Positions 1 to 6,619 of a DNA stretch of 11,279 nt are shown here, one piece after another. The DNA lies in NCBI GenBank assembly GCA_025455595.1, contig JALOMD010000136.1, positions 1 through 11,279 on the forward strand, read 5' to 3'. Origin of the DNA: Cytophagales bacterium (GTDB lineage Bacteria > Bacteroidota > Bacteroidia > Cytophagales > 172606-1). How positions within the stretch are numbered: position 1 is the stretch's first letter; each line of letters opens with the position of its first letter. The notes under the pieces are model-generated. The model was given only the letters and a program-made list of their open reading frames with translations, was not told the DNA's origin and did not search any database. A program made the translations under genes and the position numbers.

Positions 1-306
1 GCCACTTCCGATGCGTTCACCCTCACGGCCAACGAAGACGAAAAGCTGCAAGCCGCCTGGCAGGCGTATCCGAACCCGACGCTCGACCGCCTCACTGTGA
101 AGCTTGACGCCGCCCTGAGCAGCCGCGTGCAGTCGCTGACGCTCTACGACCTGCAAGGCCGCCGGGTGGACAGCCGCCCGGTGCGGCCCGTGCGCGGATC
201 GGCCACCGTCGAGTTCGACCTGCGCCAGACGGCCAGCGGCCTGCTCTTGCTCCGGGCCGAGGGCGAAACCCTGAACCTGACCAAGAAGATTCAGAAGATT
301 CAGTAG
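1..306 (+). CDS. T9SS-secreted protein, C-terminal sorting domain (5' end outside window)
   Basis: Frame 1 is open from the first base and ends in TAG at 304-306, so only the last 101 residues are visible. They match a type A T9SS C-terminal sorting domain: a YPNPT motif near residue 24, then short beta strands including LTLYDLQGRRV, then a closing segment with DLRQTASGLLLLRAEG and a basic end (KKIQKIQ). In this family the domain takes the folded cargo through the outer membrane and is usually removed when the cargo is attached to the surface or released. The catalytic or binding part of the protein lies upstream and cannot be named. A perfect 31-bp palindrome begins 11 bp after the stop. The sorting-domain call is firm; the cargo function is unknown. 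Confidence 0.9.
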   Translation, partial: ATSDAFTLTANEDEKLQAAWQAYPNPTLDRLTVKLDAALSSRVQSLTLYDLQGRRVDSRPVRPVRGSATVEFDLRQTASGLLLLRAEGETLNLTKKIQKIQ

Positions 307-317
307 GCGTGCGAGGC

Positions 318-348
318 GGCGTTTTGGGCAAAAAATGCCCAAAACGCC
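318..348 (+). repeat. 31-bp intergenic palindrome, copy 1 (perfect)
   Basis: The arms GGCGTTTTGGGCA (318-330) and TGCCCAAAACGCC (336-348) are exact reverse complements around a 5-nt AAAAA loop. This is the cleanest member of the family in the window and lies 11 bp after the stop of the sorting-domain gene, with the A-rich loop on that gene's coding strand. There is no U-tract after the stem, so it is not a textbook intrinsic terminator. It could still end transcription or protect mRNA 3' ends. Confidence 0.9.
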
Positions 349-360
349 AAGGTGCGGAAA

Positions 361-393
361 AACCTTCATAGGGTTCAAAACCCTATGAAGGTT
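361..393. repeat. Perfect 15-bp inverted repeat (hairpin)
   Basis: Arms AACCTTCATAGGGTT (361-375) and AACCCTATGAAGGTT (379-393) are exact complements around a 3-nt CAA loop. It sits between two palindromes of the 31-bp family but does not share their sequence. Its purpose is unknown; a strong RNA hairpin or a repetitive extragenic palindrome are both possible. Confidence 0.85.
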
Positions 394-396
394 GCA

Positions 397-431
397 AGGC
401 CGTTTCAAGCAAAAATCGCTCAAAACGGCCT
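397..431 (+). repeat. 31-bp palindrome family, copy 2 (diverged)
   Basis: Outer arms AGGCCGTTT (397-405) and AAACGGCCT (423-431) pair perfectly. The interior CAAGCAAAAATCGCTC is a mutated form of the GGGCAAAAATGCCC core, so pairing is lost in the middle. The A-rich loop is on the plus strand, as in copy 1. Confidence 0.7.
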
Positions 432-507
432 CGCAGATTCGCCCAAAACCCAAGACTCACTACTAAAGACCGGGAACTTAACACTAATCATTGTTCGACT
501 TTCACTT

Positions 508-897
508 ATGAAAAAAATAACATGGATTCTCGTTTTGCTCGTCGGGTTTTTGGCCGCCTGCAACGGCGGCGGCGACGACCCGCAGCCGTCCAACACAGAG
601 CTTTTGTCCAAGAATTGGCAATGGGTAAAAGGAACGGTTAACGGCGCACCTTACACACCGCAAAACCTTGTCGGCATGGAGTTTCGTGCCGACGGCACCT
701 ATACCATCAGAGGCCGAAACGCCAACGACTCAAACGGCACTTGGGCTTTCAACTCAAACGAAACCAAAATCATCTTGGACGGACAAGGGGAACTCACCAT
801 CATCACCCTGAACGCGAACACGTTGGTTTACGAGTTCGAGTCGGTCAATTACAAGGACGGCCGCGTGGTTACACGATACGAGTTCAAACCTGCCTGA
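508..897 (+). CDS. Lipocalin-like lipoprotein
   Basis: A 129-residue protein. The ATG at 508 is chosen because it directly precedes a lipoprotein signal peptide: MKK, a hydrophobic run, and lipobox LAAC with the lipidated cysteine at residue 18. An open frame extends upstream only through intergenic repeats. The residues after the cysteine (NGGGDD) are acidic, resembling the export signal that places Bacteroidota lipoproteins on the outer surface. The mature part (LLSKNWQWVKGTVNG, then FRADGTYTI, GTWAFNSNETKIIL and a strand near LVYEFES) follows the lipocalin-like pattern of W-x-[VL] strand, F-x-x-DGTY and GTW. Such domains are thought to bind small hydrophobic ligands, but no ligand can be inferred. 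No palindrome follows its stop, unlike most other genes here, so it may be co-transcribed with the next gene 156 bp downstream. Confidence 0.85.
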   Translation: MKKITWILVLLVGFLAACNGGGDDPQPSNTELLSKNWQWVKGTVNGAPYTPQNLVGMEFRADGTYTIRGRNANDSNGTWAFNSNETKIILDGQGELTIITLNANTLVYEFESVNYKDGRVVTRYEFKPA

Positions 898-904
898 TCC
901 GAAG

Positions 905-981
905 CCCGCGACCGGGCAAGCCGGACGCAGAAAATACCGAAAAAGAGGTATTGAAACACCGCCTTGCGCAGCGTTACCTTG
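905..981 (+). promoter_or_regulatory. Short hairpins and weak promoter-like sequence before the PD40 gene
   Basis: Two small hairpins lie in the gap: GCCCG/CGGGC at 905-918 and AATACC/GGTATT at 933-938 and 947-952. A TTG at 951-953 is followed after 21 nt by TACCTTG (975-981). This is one base short of the Bacteroidota -7 consensus TAnnTTTG, with near-normal spacing to a -33 TTG. It could drive the gene starting at 1054, but the match is weak. Confidence 0.25.
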
Positions 982-1053
982 TGCCGCTTTTGAACGCCGA
1001 GACTGCATGACGGAAGGCACCGTGATTGTCAAGACAAATACATACAAAACGGA

Positions 1054-2751
1054 TTGGTAACTTTTAAAACGCCAGGAAAGCTGCGACGACTGAACGGCTG
1101 TCTTATTGTGTTCGCTTTGCTGTTCTGGCCGAAATCGGTTCTTGGCCAAAACAACAAAGTTTCGTTAGGCTCGCCCGTCAACCGGGACGAGGCGACCGAA
1201 CACGCCCCGTCGGTCAGTTTCGACGGCAAGACGCTGTTGTACGCCTCGGTGAACCCAACCGGACAGAAACAGTGGTTCGAGTCCAAGCTGCTGCCTTCGG
1301 GGCGGTGGTCGCCGCCGGTTCCGGTGGTCATCCGGCTGCCCTTGTCGGGTTACGTCGAAGTCAACGGCCTGTCGCTGAGCATCGACAACGCGACGCTGTA
1401 TTTTTCGGCAGTGCTGCCCGGCGGCTTGGGCGATGCCGACATCTGGTATTCGCAGCGGGCGGGCAACCAGTGGGGGCCGCCGGTGAACATGGGGCCGGAA
1501 ATCAACTCGGAAGCGGCCGAGAACTATCCGGCCCTGTCGCCCAACGGACGGGAAATGTACTTTGTGCGATACCGACCCGCCAAAGTGGGCCAGCCTACCG
1601 ACTGCCACGTCATTCTGTTGGCCCGCAAAGGTTACAACGACAAGTGGCGGCGGGCCATTGAACTGCCGCCCACCGTCAACGCGGGCTGCGAAACCTCGCC
1701 GCGCATTCTGGCCGATGGCAAGACGCTGGTTTTCAGCTCGAACCGGCCCGGCGGCAAAGGCGGCTACGACCTCTACAAAGCCGTTGCCGCCGACAATGGC
1801 ACGTGGGGCGCAGCCGTGCCGCTGCTGTTTGCCAACACCAAGCACGACGAATACGCCGGTTGCGTCTCGGCCCTCGGCGACCGGCTGTATTACCAAAGCC
1901 GCGCGGAGATTTGCGGCGTTGACCTGCCCGCCGACCAAAGAACACCGCCCATGCAACTGCTCAAAGGCACGGTGGTGGACGAAGTGACCCGCCAGCCCGT
2001 CGAAACCAAACTGCTGCTCACCAACCTGTCGGGCAAGGAGCCGCAAACCGAAGTGAGCACGCTGAAAGGCTTCTACACGGCGGCTTTGCGGCCCAACGAG
2101 GACTACTCGCTGGAAATAAAACTGCCGCAGTACATAGAGCAAAAACGGAAAGTGAAGGCAGCGTCGGCCTCTTACCAAGAAACTACGGAAGATTTTCTGA
2201 TGCGGCCGCGCAGCGTACCCGTCAACTACGTTTTCAAAGACTCGGTTACGCGGCTGCCCGTCAAGGTCGAGTTCCAGATTGTGAGCCGGAAAACCGGCCA
2301 GCCGGTGCGCGTGGCCTTCGACTCGGTGAAAACCACATACGTCGTCCGGGTGAGTTTGCAGGAAAACTACACCGTCACCTGCGAGTCGCCCTACCACGAG
2401 ACGCGGACAGAAAACTTCCGGCTCGACTCGGTGCGCAGCTACGACCCAGTGAATGTGGAAGTGCTGCTCAAGAAAGTGTTCTACGGCTTCACTTTTCAGG
2501 CCACCGATGCCCGCTCTGGCAATGTACTCACCGAGGCCACCGTGTTGTTGCGCGAAAAAGACACCGGGCTGCTGTACATGCCCGCCGCCAACACCAACGG
2601 CGAGCATACCGTGGAACTGCGCAAAGACAAAGAATACACCATCGAGGCATCGGCTGAGTATTACAAGGCCGTCCAGACGGTTTTCAAGCCAGCGGAAATG
2701 CTGCGCAAGAACGTATCCGTACAGAAAGTGCCGATGGAGAGAAGCGAATAG
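1054..2751 (+). CDS. Exported PD40 beta-propeller protein with three carboxypeptidase-regulatory-like repeats
   Basis: A 565-residue protein. No ATG exists in frame before the signal peptide, so TTG at 1054 is the best start: a basic N-terminus (KTPGKLRRLNG), a hydrophobic stretch, and cleavage likely after Gly31 (VLG|QNN). Residues about 45-295 carry PD40/WD40-like propeller blades, seen as PSVSFDGKTLLYAS, LSLSIDNATLYFS, PALSPNGREMYFVR and SPRILADGKTLVFSSNRPGG followed by YDLYKA. Residues about 302-560 form three similar beta-sandwich units of 80-90 residues (TVVDEVTRQPVETKLLLTN, VFKDSVTRLPVKVEFQI, QATDARSGNVLTEATVLL), like carboxypeptidase regulatory domains. This pairing is typical of Bacteroidota OmpA-family periplasmic proteins such as the T9SS-associated PorE. 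Here there is neither an N-terminal TPR nor a C-terminal OmpA domain to grip peptidoglycan. The downstream neighbour does carry an OmpA-like end. A periplasmic or cell-surface scaffold role is inference; no catalytic site is visible. Confidence 0.82.
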   Translation: MVTFKTPGKLRRLNGCLIVFALLFWPKSVLGQNNKVSLGSPVNRDEATEHAPSVSFDGKTLLYASVNPTGQKQWFESKLLPSGRWSPPVPVVIRLPLSGYVEVNGLSLSIDNATLYFSAVLPGGLGDADIWYSQRAGNQWGPPVNMGPEINSEAAENYPALSPNGREMYFVRYRPAKVGQPTDCHVILLARKGYNDKWRRAIELPPTVNAGCETSPRILADGKTLVFSSNRPGGKGGYDLYKAVAADNGTWGAAVPLLFANTKHDEYAGCVSALGDRLYYQSRAEICGVDLPADQRTPPMQLLKGTVVDEVTRQPVETKLLLTNLSGKEPQTEVSTLKGFYTAALRPNEDYSLEIKLPQYIEQKRKVKAASASYQETTEDFLMRPRSVPVNYVFKDSVTRLPVKVEFQIVSRKTGQPVRVAFDSVKTTYVVRVSLQENYTVTCESPYHETRTENFRLDSVRSYDPVNVEVLLKKVFYGFTFQATDARSGNVLTEATVLLREKDTGLLYMPAANTNGEHTVELRKDKEYTIEASAEYYKAVQTVFKPAEMLRKNVSVQKVPMERSE

Positions 2752-2758
2752 ACACAAA

Positions 2759-2789
2759 GGCGTTTTAGGCAAAATTTGCTCAAAACGCC
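2759..2789 (+). repeat. 31-bp palindrome, copy 3
   Basis: It begins 8 bp after the stop of the PD40 gene. Arms GGCGTTTTAGGCA and TGCTCAAAACGCC pair except at two positions, around a loop of AAATT. It also forms the left bracket of the inverted-repeat element that follows. Confidence 0.85.
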
Positions 2790-3029
2790 ACTTGTCTGAA
2801 CCCTGATTGGCTTCGCCGAACTGTCGTTTCGTAGGATTCAAGGATTACCATGAATTAGTCGTGTCTGAAAGGCGTTGATGACTTCTTGCAATAGGTGGAT
2901 TGTCAGTTGGCTATCAAATTCCATCCACACGTTTCAGACACGACCCATGAATTTTCCTTTTCAATCGGGGTAATCCCGTAATCCCACGAAACGACAGTTC
3001 GGCGAAGCCAATCAGGGTTCAGACAAGTG
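2789..3029. mobile_element. MITE-like element with 43-bp perfect terminal inverted repeats
   Basis: Bases 2789-2831 and 2987-3029 are exact reverse complements over 43 bp. The same register continues inward with GGATT (2834-2838) against AATCC (2980-2984) and GGATTACC (2842-2849) against GGTAATCC (2969-2976), so the whole element folds back on itself. The ends contain TGTCTGAACCCTGATT and its complement, a motif shared with the element at 6470-6569. No transposase is encoded. It resembles a non-autonomous element moved by a transposase supplied elsewhere, such as a REP-associated (RAYT) or IS enzyme; the enzyme is inference. No clear target duplication was seen outside it. Confidence 0.75.
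2848..2953. mobile_element. Nested small inverted-repeat insertion with 9-bp direct repeats
   Basis: Inside the larger element, GTCGTGTCTGAAA (2858-2870) and TTTCAGACACGAC (2932-2944) form a 13-bp perfect inverted repeat. CCATGAATT stands immediately outside on both sides (2848-2856 and 2945-2953), as expected of a 9-bp target-site duplication. The insert is about 88 bp. It shares the TGTCTGAA...TTCAGACA ends with its host element, and it shifts the pairing register of the outer palindrome by 16 nt, consistent with late arrival. A 28-codon minus-strand frame (2924 to 2838) runs through it; I do not treat that as a gene. Confidence 0.65.
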
Positions 3030-3103
3030 CGTTTCAGGCAAAAATTGTCAAATCCCGCAACTGCCTGTCCCGACTTGTCGGGAGCGGGAACGCCCAAAAC
3101 GCC
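3028..3103 (+). repeat. 31-bp palindrome, copy 4, split by an insertion
   Basis: The left part GCGTTTCAGGCAAAAATTG (3029-3047) and the right part CCCAAAACGCC (3093-3103) are the two portions of a family member, separated by about 45 bp of unrelated GC-rich sequence. It forms the right bracket of the MITE-like element. Removing the insert restores a near-standard copy. Confidence 0.7.
3048..3092. repeat. GC-rich nested hairpin inserted in a palindrome
   Basis: Outer arms TCCCGC (3053-3058) and GCGGGA (3084-3089) enclose a tight inner hairpin, TCCCGAC (3068-3074) and GTCGGGA (3077-3083), with a 2-nt TT loop. The outer and inner stems share the TCCCG motif. This looks like a second, unrelated type of repetitive extragenic palindrome that landed in copy 4 of the 31-bp family. 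Confidence 0.65.
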
Positions 3104-3176
3104 TTTTCCACTCCGCATTCATAGACCAACCATGAGTTTTTCAAAGTCGCAACGCTTACTACATTCTTCGCTCATT

Positions 3177-5573
3177 ATGCAGAAATTCTACTTTTTACTC
3201 ACCGGGTTGGTTCTCTCGGTTTTCGCTGTTGGCCAAGCCCAGCAGATGCAAGGCATCGCCCAAAGCAATTACGGCGGCGTGTTTGCCGTCCAGCGGAATC
3301 CCGCGCAGGCCGCCGATTCCCGGTACAACGTCCACATCAACTTTCTGTCCGTAATCGGCGGTACTTCCAACGGCGGCTTCGGTTTTTATCCGCTCATCTT
3401 ACAAGGCGGCGGCGACAACCTGCGGCAGGCCGCCCTGAACACCGGCTCGCTGACCGGCCGACAGCAACTTAACCAGTACAGCGAAGTGGGGGCGTTGTCT
3501 ATGCTCATCAACGTGAAACGGCGGCACGGCTTTGCACTCGACTTCCGGACGAGGTCTTGGCTGCAAGGTTCGGGCGTACCCGAACACTTGGGCCAAGCCT
3601 ACGCGCTGGGCCTCGACCACCCCGACCTGTCGGTGCGCGGCGAAACGGCCGCATCCGTGCGGTTTGCGCAGATGGTGGTCGGGCAGGCGGCACTTTCCTA
3701 CGGCGGGGTGCTGTTGGATGCGGGCAAACACTTTGTCAAAGGCGGCGCAACGCTGAAACGCATTGTTTCCGGAACGTCGTTTTCATGGCAAGCCGACAAC
3801 CTGAACTATGCCGTTCAAATCAACGGCAGCGGTGCCCAGGCTTTCCGTTCGCTGGAGCTAAGCCCTTTCGGCTACCAGTTTCGCTACAGCAACGAACTGA
3901 GTGCCACCGGCTGGGGTGGCGACGTGGGCTTGGTGTACGAATACCGGCCCAAATACGAAGAGTACGAATACTTCATGGACGGCAAGAAACGCTTGGATGC
4001 CAAGCAGAACAAATACTTGCTGCGCGTGGGCGTGTCGGTGCTGGACCTGGGCAGCGTGCGGTTTGCCGACACCCGTCAGCAGACCGGTACCTCGACAGCC
4101 ATCGGCCTGAGCGACACCGACCTGAACACCGTTCTGAACAACCCCGCAGGCGGCATGTCGCAGGTGTTGGGCATCAACAGTTCAGACCTTCAGCCTTCCG
4201 GCGGCTTTTCCATGACCTTGCCGCGCACCCTCAACTTGGATGCCGACTGGCGCATCCACAAGCAATACCACCTCAACCTGAATCTGGTGCGCGGTTTCTC
4301 GCCTTCCAGTCCGCTGGACGTGGCCCAGTACAATTACTTCACTGTTACGCCGCGCATCGAGGGCAGCAAAGGGGCCGAGGTATCGTTTCCGGTCACTTTC
4401 GCCAACGGACACGTCATGCCGGGCGTGGCTTTCCGGGCTGGGCCGCTGGTATTCGGGGCCACCAACGTACCCGGCATATTCGGCCGAGGCACCGCCACGG
4501 GCGGCATGGCCTACGCCAGCATCGTGATTTGGGCTCCCCGGCGCAAGGAAAAAGACAAAGACAACGACGCTGTTTCGGACAAGCGTGACGACTGCAAGGA
4601 TGTGGCGGGCATTTGGGAATTCAAGGGCTGCCCGGACACGGACTTGGACGGCGTGGAAGACAAGGTGGACGACTGCCCGACCGTGGCCGGCAGCAAAGAA
4701 TTCAAGGGTTGCCCCGACACGGACCGCGACGGCATACTTGACAAGAACGACCAGTGTCCCGAACTGGCAGGCTCGGCCAAGTTCAACGGCTGCCCCGACA
4801 GCGACAACGACAACATTCCCGATGCCGAAGACGCTTGTCCCGACAAAGCAGGTACGCTGGCTTTCAACGGCTGCCCCGACACCGACGGCGACAACGTGCC
4901 CGACGACAAAGACCTTTGCCCCGGTGAGGCGGGCAGCACCGAACTGGAAGGCTGCCCGGACAACGACGGCGACGGCATTCCGAACAAGGACGATGCCTGC
5001 CCCGACAAAGCCGGGCTGGTGGCCGCCAAGGGTTGCCCCGACACCGATGGCGACGGCGTGACCGACAAAGACGACCTCTGCCCGACCCAAAAAGGACTGC
5101 CCTCGGCCAAAGGCTGCCCGGACAGCGACAGCGACGGCGTACCCGACAAAGACGACGAATGCCCGAAAGTGTCAGGCTCGCCTGACAACAAGGGCTGCCC
5201 GATGCTGAACATCAACTACGAGCAAGTGCCGCTGTACGACAATGAGAAATCAATCGTACAGGCCGCCGAAGACGACATGCTCTTCACGGGCAAATACGTC
5301 GCCGTTGCCAAGTCGGCGTTGCCCGCGCTGGACAAACTTGCCGCCTTGCTCAAAGACAAGCCCACTTACCGGTTGGTGATTCTGGAGTTGCAACACTTCG
5401 AGAACCCGCCCGCCGACGAGCCGCGCGAAGGCCGGGGCAAACTGATTGAGGCGTATTTGCAGAAAAAACAGGTTTCGTGGGGCCAGTTGCTCGTCGAGCC
5501 GTTTTGGATCGAGTCAACCGAAGGCATCAAGAAAAACACCAAGTCATACATTCTTTTCCGTATTGTCCGATGA
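3177..5573 (+). CDS. Outer-membrane protein: DUF5723-like barrel, eight TSP3 repeats, divergent OmpA-like C-terminus
   Basis: A 798-residue protein. ATG 3177 is preferred because it opens a clean signal peptide (MQKFYFLLTGLVLSVFAVGQA, cut before QQ). ATG 3132 in frame would add 15 residues, and the frame further upstream reads through repeats. Residues about 22-455 are rich in alternating strands and begin with SNYGGVFAVQRNPAQAADSRY, the N-terminal pattern of the Bacteroidota DUF5723 family, predicted outer-membrane barrels. Residues 460-675 are eight 27-residue thrombospondin type-3 repeats (DxDxDGVxDxxDxCP...GCP), which bind calcium and form a rigid stalk. The final 120 residues resemble an OmpA peptidoglycan-binding domain (SALPALDKLAALLKDKPTYR, then LVILELQHF and GRGKLIEAYLQKKQVSWGQL). 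The usual G-H-T-D motif and the binding Asp/Arg pattern are absent. It overlaps the next gene by 4 bp. A structural envelope role near the cell surface is likely; a T9SS link is inference. Confidence 0.85.
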   Translation: MQKFYFLLTGLVLSVFAVGQAQQMQGIAQSNYGGVFAVQRNPAQAADSRYNVHINFLSVIGGTSNGGFGFYPLILQGGGDNLRQAALNTGSLTGRQQLNQYSEVGALSMLINVKRRHGFALDFRTRSWLQGSGVPEHLGQAYALGLDHPDLSVRGETAASVRFAQMVVGQAALSYGGVLLDAGKHFVKGGATLKRIVSGTSFSWQADNLNYAVQINGSGAQAFRSLELSPFGYQFRYSNELSATGWGGDVGLVYEYRPKYEEYEYFMDGKKRLDAKQNKYLLRVGVSVLDLGSVRFADTRQQTGTSTAIGLSDTDLNTVLNNPAGGMSQVLGINSSDLQPSGGFSMTLPRTLNLDADWRIHKQYHLNLNLVRGFSPSSPLDVAQYNYFTVTPRIEGSKGAEVSFPVTFANGHVMPGVAFRAGPLVFGATNVPGIFGRGTATGGMAYASIVIWAPRRKEKDKDNDAVSDKRDDCKDVAGIWEFKGCPDTDLDGVEDKVDDCPTVAGSKEFKGCPDTDRDGILDKNDQCPELAGSAKFNGCPDSDNDNIPDAEDACPDKAGTLAFNGCPDTDGDNVPDDKDLCPGEAGSTELEGCPDNDGDGIPNKDDACPDKAGLVAAKGCPDTDGDGVTDKDDLCPTQKGLPSAKGCPDSDSDGVPDKDDECPKVSGSPDNKGCPMLNINYEQVPLYDNEKSIVQAAEDDMLFTGKYVAVAKSALPALDKLAALLKDKPTYRLVILELQHFENPPADEPREGRGKLIEAYLQKKQVSWGQLLVEPFWIESTEGIKKNTKSYILFRIVR
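4554..5201 (+). repeat. Eight in-frame 81-bp repeats encoding TSP type-3 units
   Basis: Exactly 8 x 81 bp with no spacer, each unit ending in GCP. The calcium-binding Asp positions are well kept in units 2, 3 and 5-8. The first unit (DKDNDAVSDKRDDC) lacks the Pro after its Cys, and unit 4 has Asn for the usual Gly (DSDNDNIPD). Units differ enough at the DNA level that recent slippage is unlikely. Confidence 0.9.
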
Positions 5574-6415
5574 AAACCCGATTGAAAACCGTTGCCGTCA
5601 TACTTGTAATCCTTGCGCTGTCGTTCGTACACATCCAGTGCGAGCAGCCCAGCACGGCGTTGCCCCAAACCTGCCTGCGTCTGGCAAAATTCCAAGGCGA
5701 CGGGCAGTTTGGCCGGGCCAACACCCCGCTAACCAACTCGTTGATTGCCCGCGTGCGTGACCAAAGCGGCCAACCGCGTGCGGGTGTGCCCGTGACGTGG
5801 ACAGTGACCGAAGGCGACGGCGACGTAGTGGCTGTGAACAACGAAACCAGCGTAAGCGGCGATGCCGAGGCCGTTTTTATTCTGGGCCGCAATGCAACGC
5901 AAAAAGTGGAATGCCGCATCACGCAGCCTTTGGCCGACTGCAACCCTGACTCGGCAGTGGTGACATTTACGGCCAGCCCTTTGATTTTCTCCATCCAGAC
6001 CCCTACAGCGTCCGTCTTGGAGGTGAACGGCAGGTCTTGCAACAACGAAAGCAGCTTTGTGTCGTTCACTATTCCGATGACCACCAATCTTCCTTTGCAG
6101 AATTATTATGTTGAAGTGGAGATGAAGGGTACAACATCAGCGGGCGTTCCGATTGACTTTACAACCAAGGCCGGTTTCGTTGCAGCGGATTTGGTGCGGA
6201 TCGGGGTGTGCGCCTTTTTTGGCACAAGCTCTTGGTTTGACCAAAGATTCACGGTCAAGCTTTACCAAAAAGACAGCCAAGGGGGCAAGGTCGGCCAACC
6301 TCTCTTCACCAGTAACCAGTCCAGTGCAGTAAGATTAAACCGCCCTGCCGGTGCGTTCCGACGCTCGGCTGAGAACACAATTGTAGTTGATGTGCCGCCG
6401 GTTTCAGGACTATAA
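5570..6415 (+). CDS. Putative lipoprotein with bacterial Ig-like (Big-1) domain
   Basis: A 281-residue protein whose ATG (5570) overlaps the stop of the preceding gene in ATGA, implying translational coupling and a shared function. The N-terminus MKTRLKTVAVILVILALSF is an export signal. Cys24 follows in HIQC, a poor lipobox, so lipid anchoring is probable but not certain. Residues about 50-133 (SLIARVRDQSGQPRAGVPVT, WTVTEGDGDVV, then GDAEAVFILG) match the Big-1/invasin Ig-like pattern of a variable strand, G-x-P-V-x-x-x-V and a G-x-A turn. The remaining 150 residues are beta-rich with several Cys and have no family I recognise. It is likely an accessory or adhesive partner of the barrel/TSP3 protein at the cell surface. 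Confidence 0.78.
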   Translation: MKTRLKTVAVILVILALSFVHIQCEQPSTALPQTCLRLAKFQGDGQFGRANTPLTNSLIARVRDQSGQPRAGVPVTWTVTEGDGDVVAVNNETSVSGDAEAVFILGRNATQKVECRITQPLADCNPDSAVVTFTASPLIFSIQTPTASVLEVNGRSCNNESSFVSFTIPMTTNLPLQNYYVEVEMKGTTSAGVPIDFTTKAGFVAADLVRIGVCAFFGTSSWFDQRFTVKLYQKDSQGGKVGQPLFTSNQSSAVRLNRPAGAFRRSAENTIVVDVPPVSGL

Positions 6416-6435
6416 GTAAATTCGTCTGGAAGTGC

Positions 6436-6466
6436 GGCGTTTTGGGCAAAAATCGCCGAAAACGCC
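6436..6466 (+). repeat. 31-bp palindrome, copy 5
   Basis: It begins 21 bp after the stop of the Ig-like lipoprotein gene. GGCGTTTT and AAAACGCC pair perfectly, as do GGC and GCC around AAAAATC, with one mismatch between. It is the left bracket of the second TGTCTGAA-type element, 3 nt away, the same spacing as at the first. Confidence 0.85.
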
Positions 6467-6469
6467 GGT

Positions 6470-6569
6470 TGTCCGAACTGTGATTTCAAAGTGATTTTCG
6501 TGACGGGCATGATTGTCTGATTTTCAATCAAGGCAATCTGTGAATCATTTGAAAATCAAGGTTCAGACA
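6470..6569. mobile_element. 100-bp inverted-repeat element with TGTCTGAA-type ends
   Basis: The ends TGTCCGAACTGTGATTTCAA (from 6470) and TTGAAAATCAAGGTTCAGAC (to 6568) are imperfect complements over about 27 bp. They share the TGTC-GAAC...GATT end motif of the element at 2789-3029. It is shorter, more diverged and codes for nothing. It is probably an older member of the same non-autonomous family. Confidence 0.6.
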
Positions 6570-6570
6570 G

Positions 6571-6601
6571 CGCGTTTTAGGCAAAAAATGCTCAAAACGA
6601 C
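6571..6601 (+). repeat. 31-bp palindrome, copy 6
   Basis: CGTTTTAGGCA and TGCTCAAAACG form the stem with two mismatches around an A-rich loop. The outermost bases are altered. It is the right bracket of the 100-bp element, 1 nt away. Confidence 0.75.
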
Positions 6602-6619
6602 TCACAAAAGCCCTGAAAC

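Noticed and set aside
1165..2841. Long minus-strand open frame opposite the PD40 gene
   Set aside because: It mirrors a clear gene; its translation is low-complexity (His, Val, Gly, Arg rich) with no signal peptide or motif. GC-rich coding strands commonly give such shadows.
2838..2924. 28-codon minus-strand frame inside the nested element
   Set aside because: It looks superficially protein-like, but it crosses the inverted repeat and the 9-bp direct repeat and has no start signal; probably chance.
3027..3176. N-terminal extension of the barrel/TSP3 protein
   Set aside because: This frame reads through the split palindrome and would bury the signal peptide; the start at 3177 gives a normal signal peptide.
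4182..5090. Minus-strand repetitive frames opposite the TSP3 region
   Set aside because: The repetition simply reflects the 81-bp coding repeats on the plus strand.
4554..5201. Regular 81-bp repeats as a possible CRISPR array
   Set aside because: Units are contiguous, in frame, and encode TSP3 motifs; there are no unique spacers.
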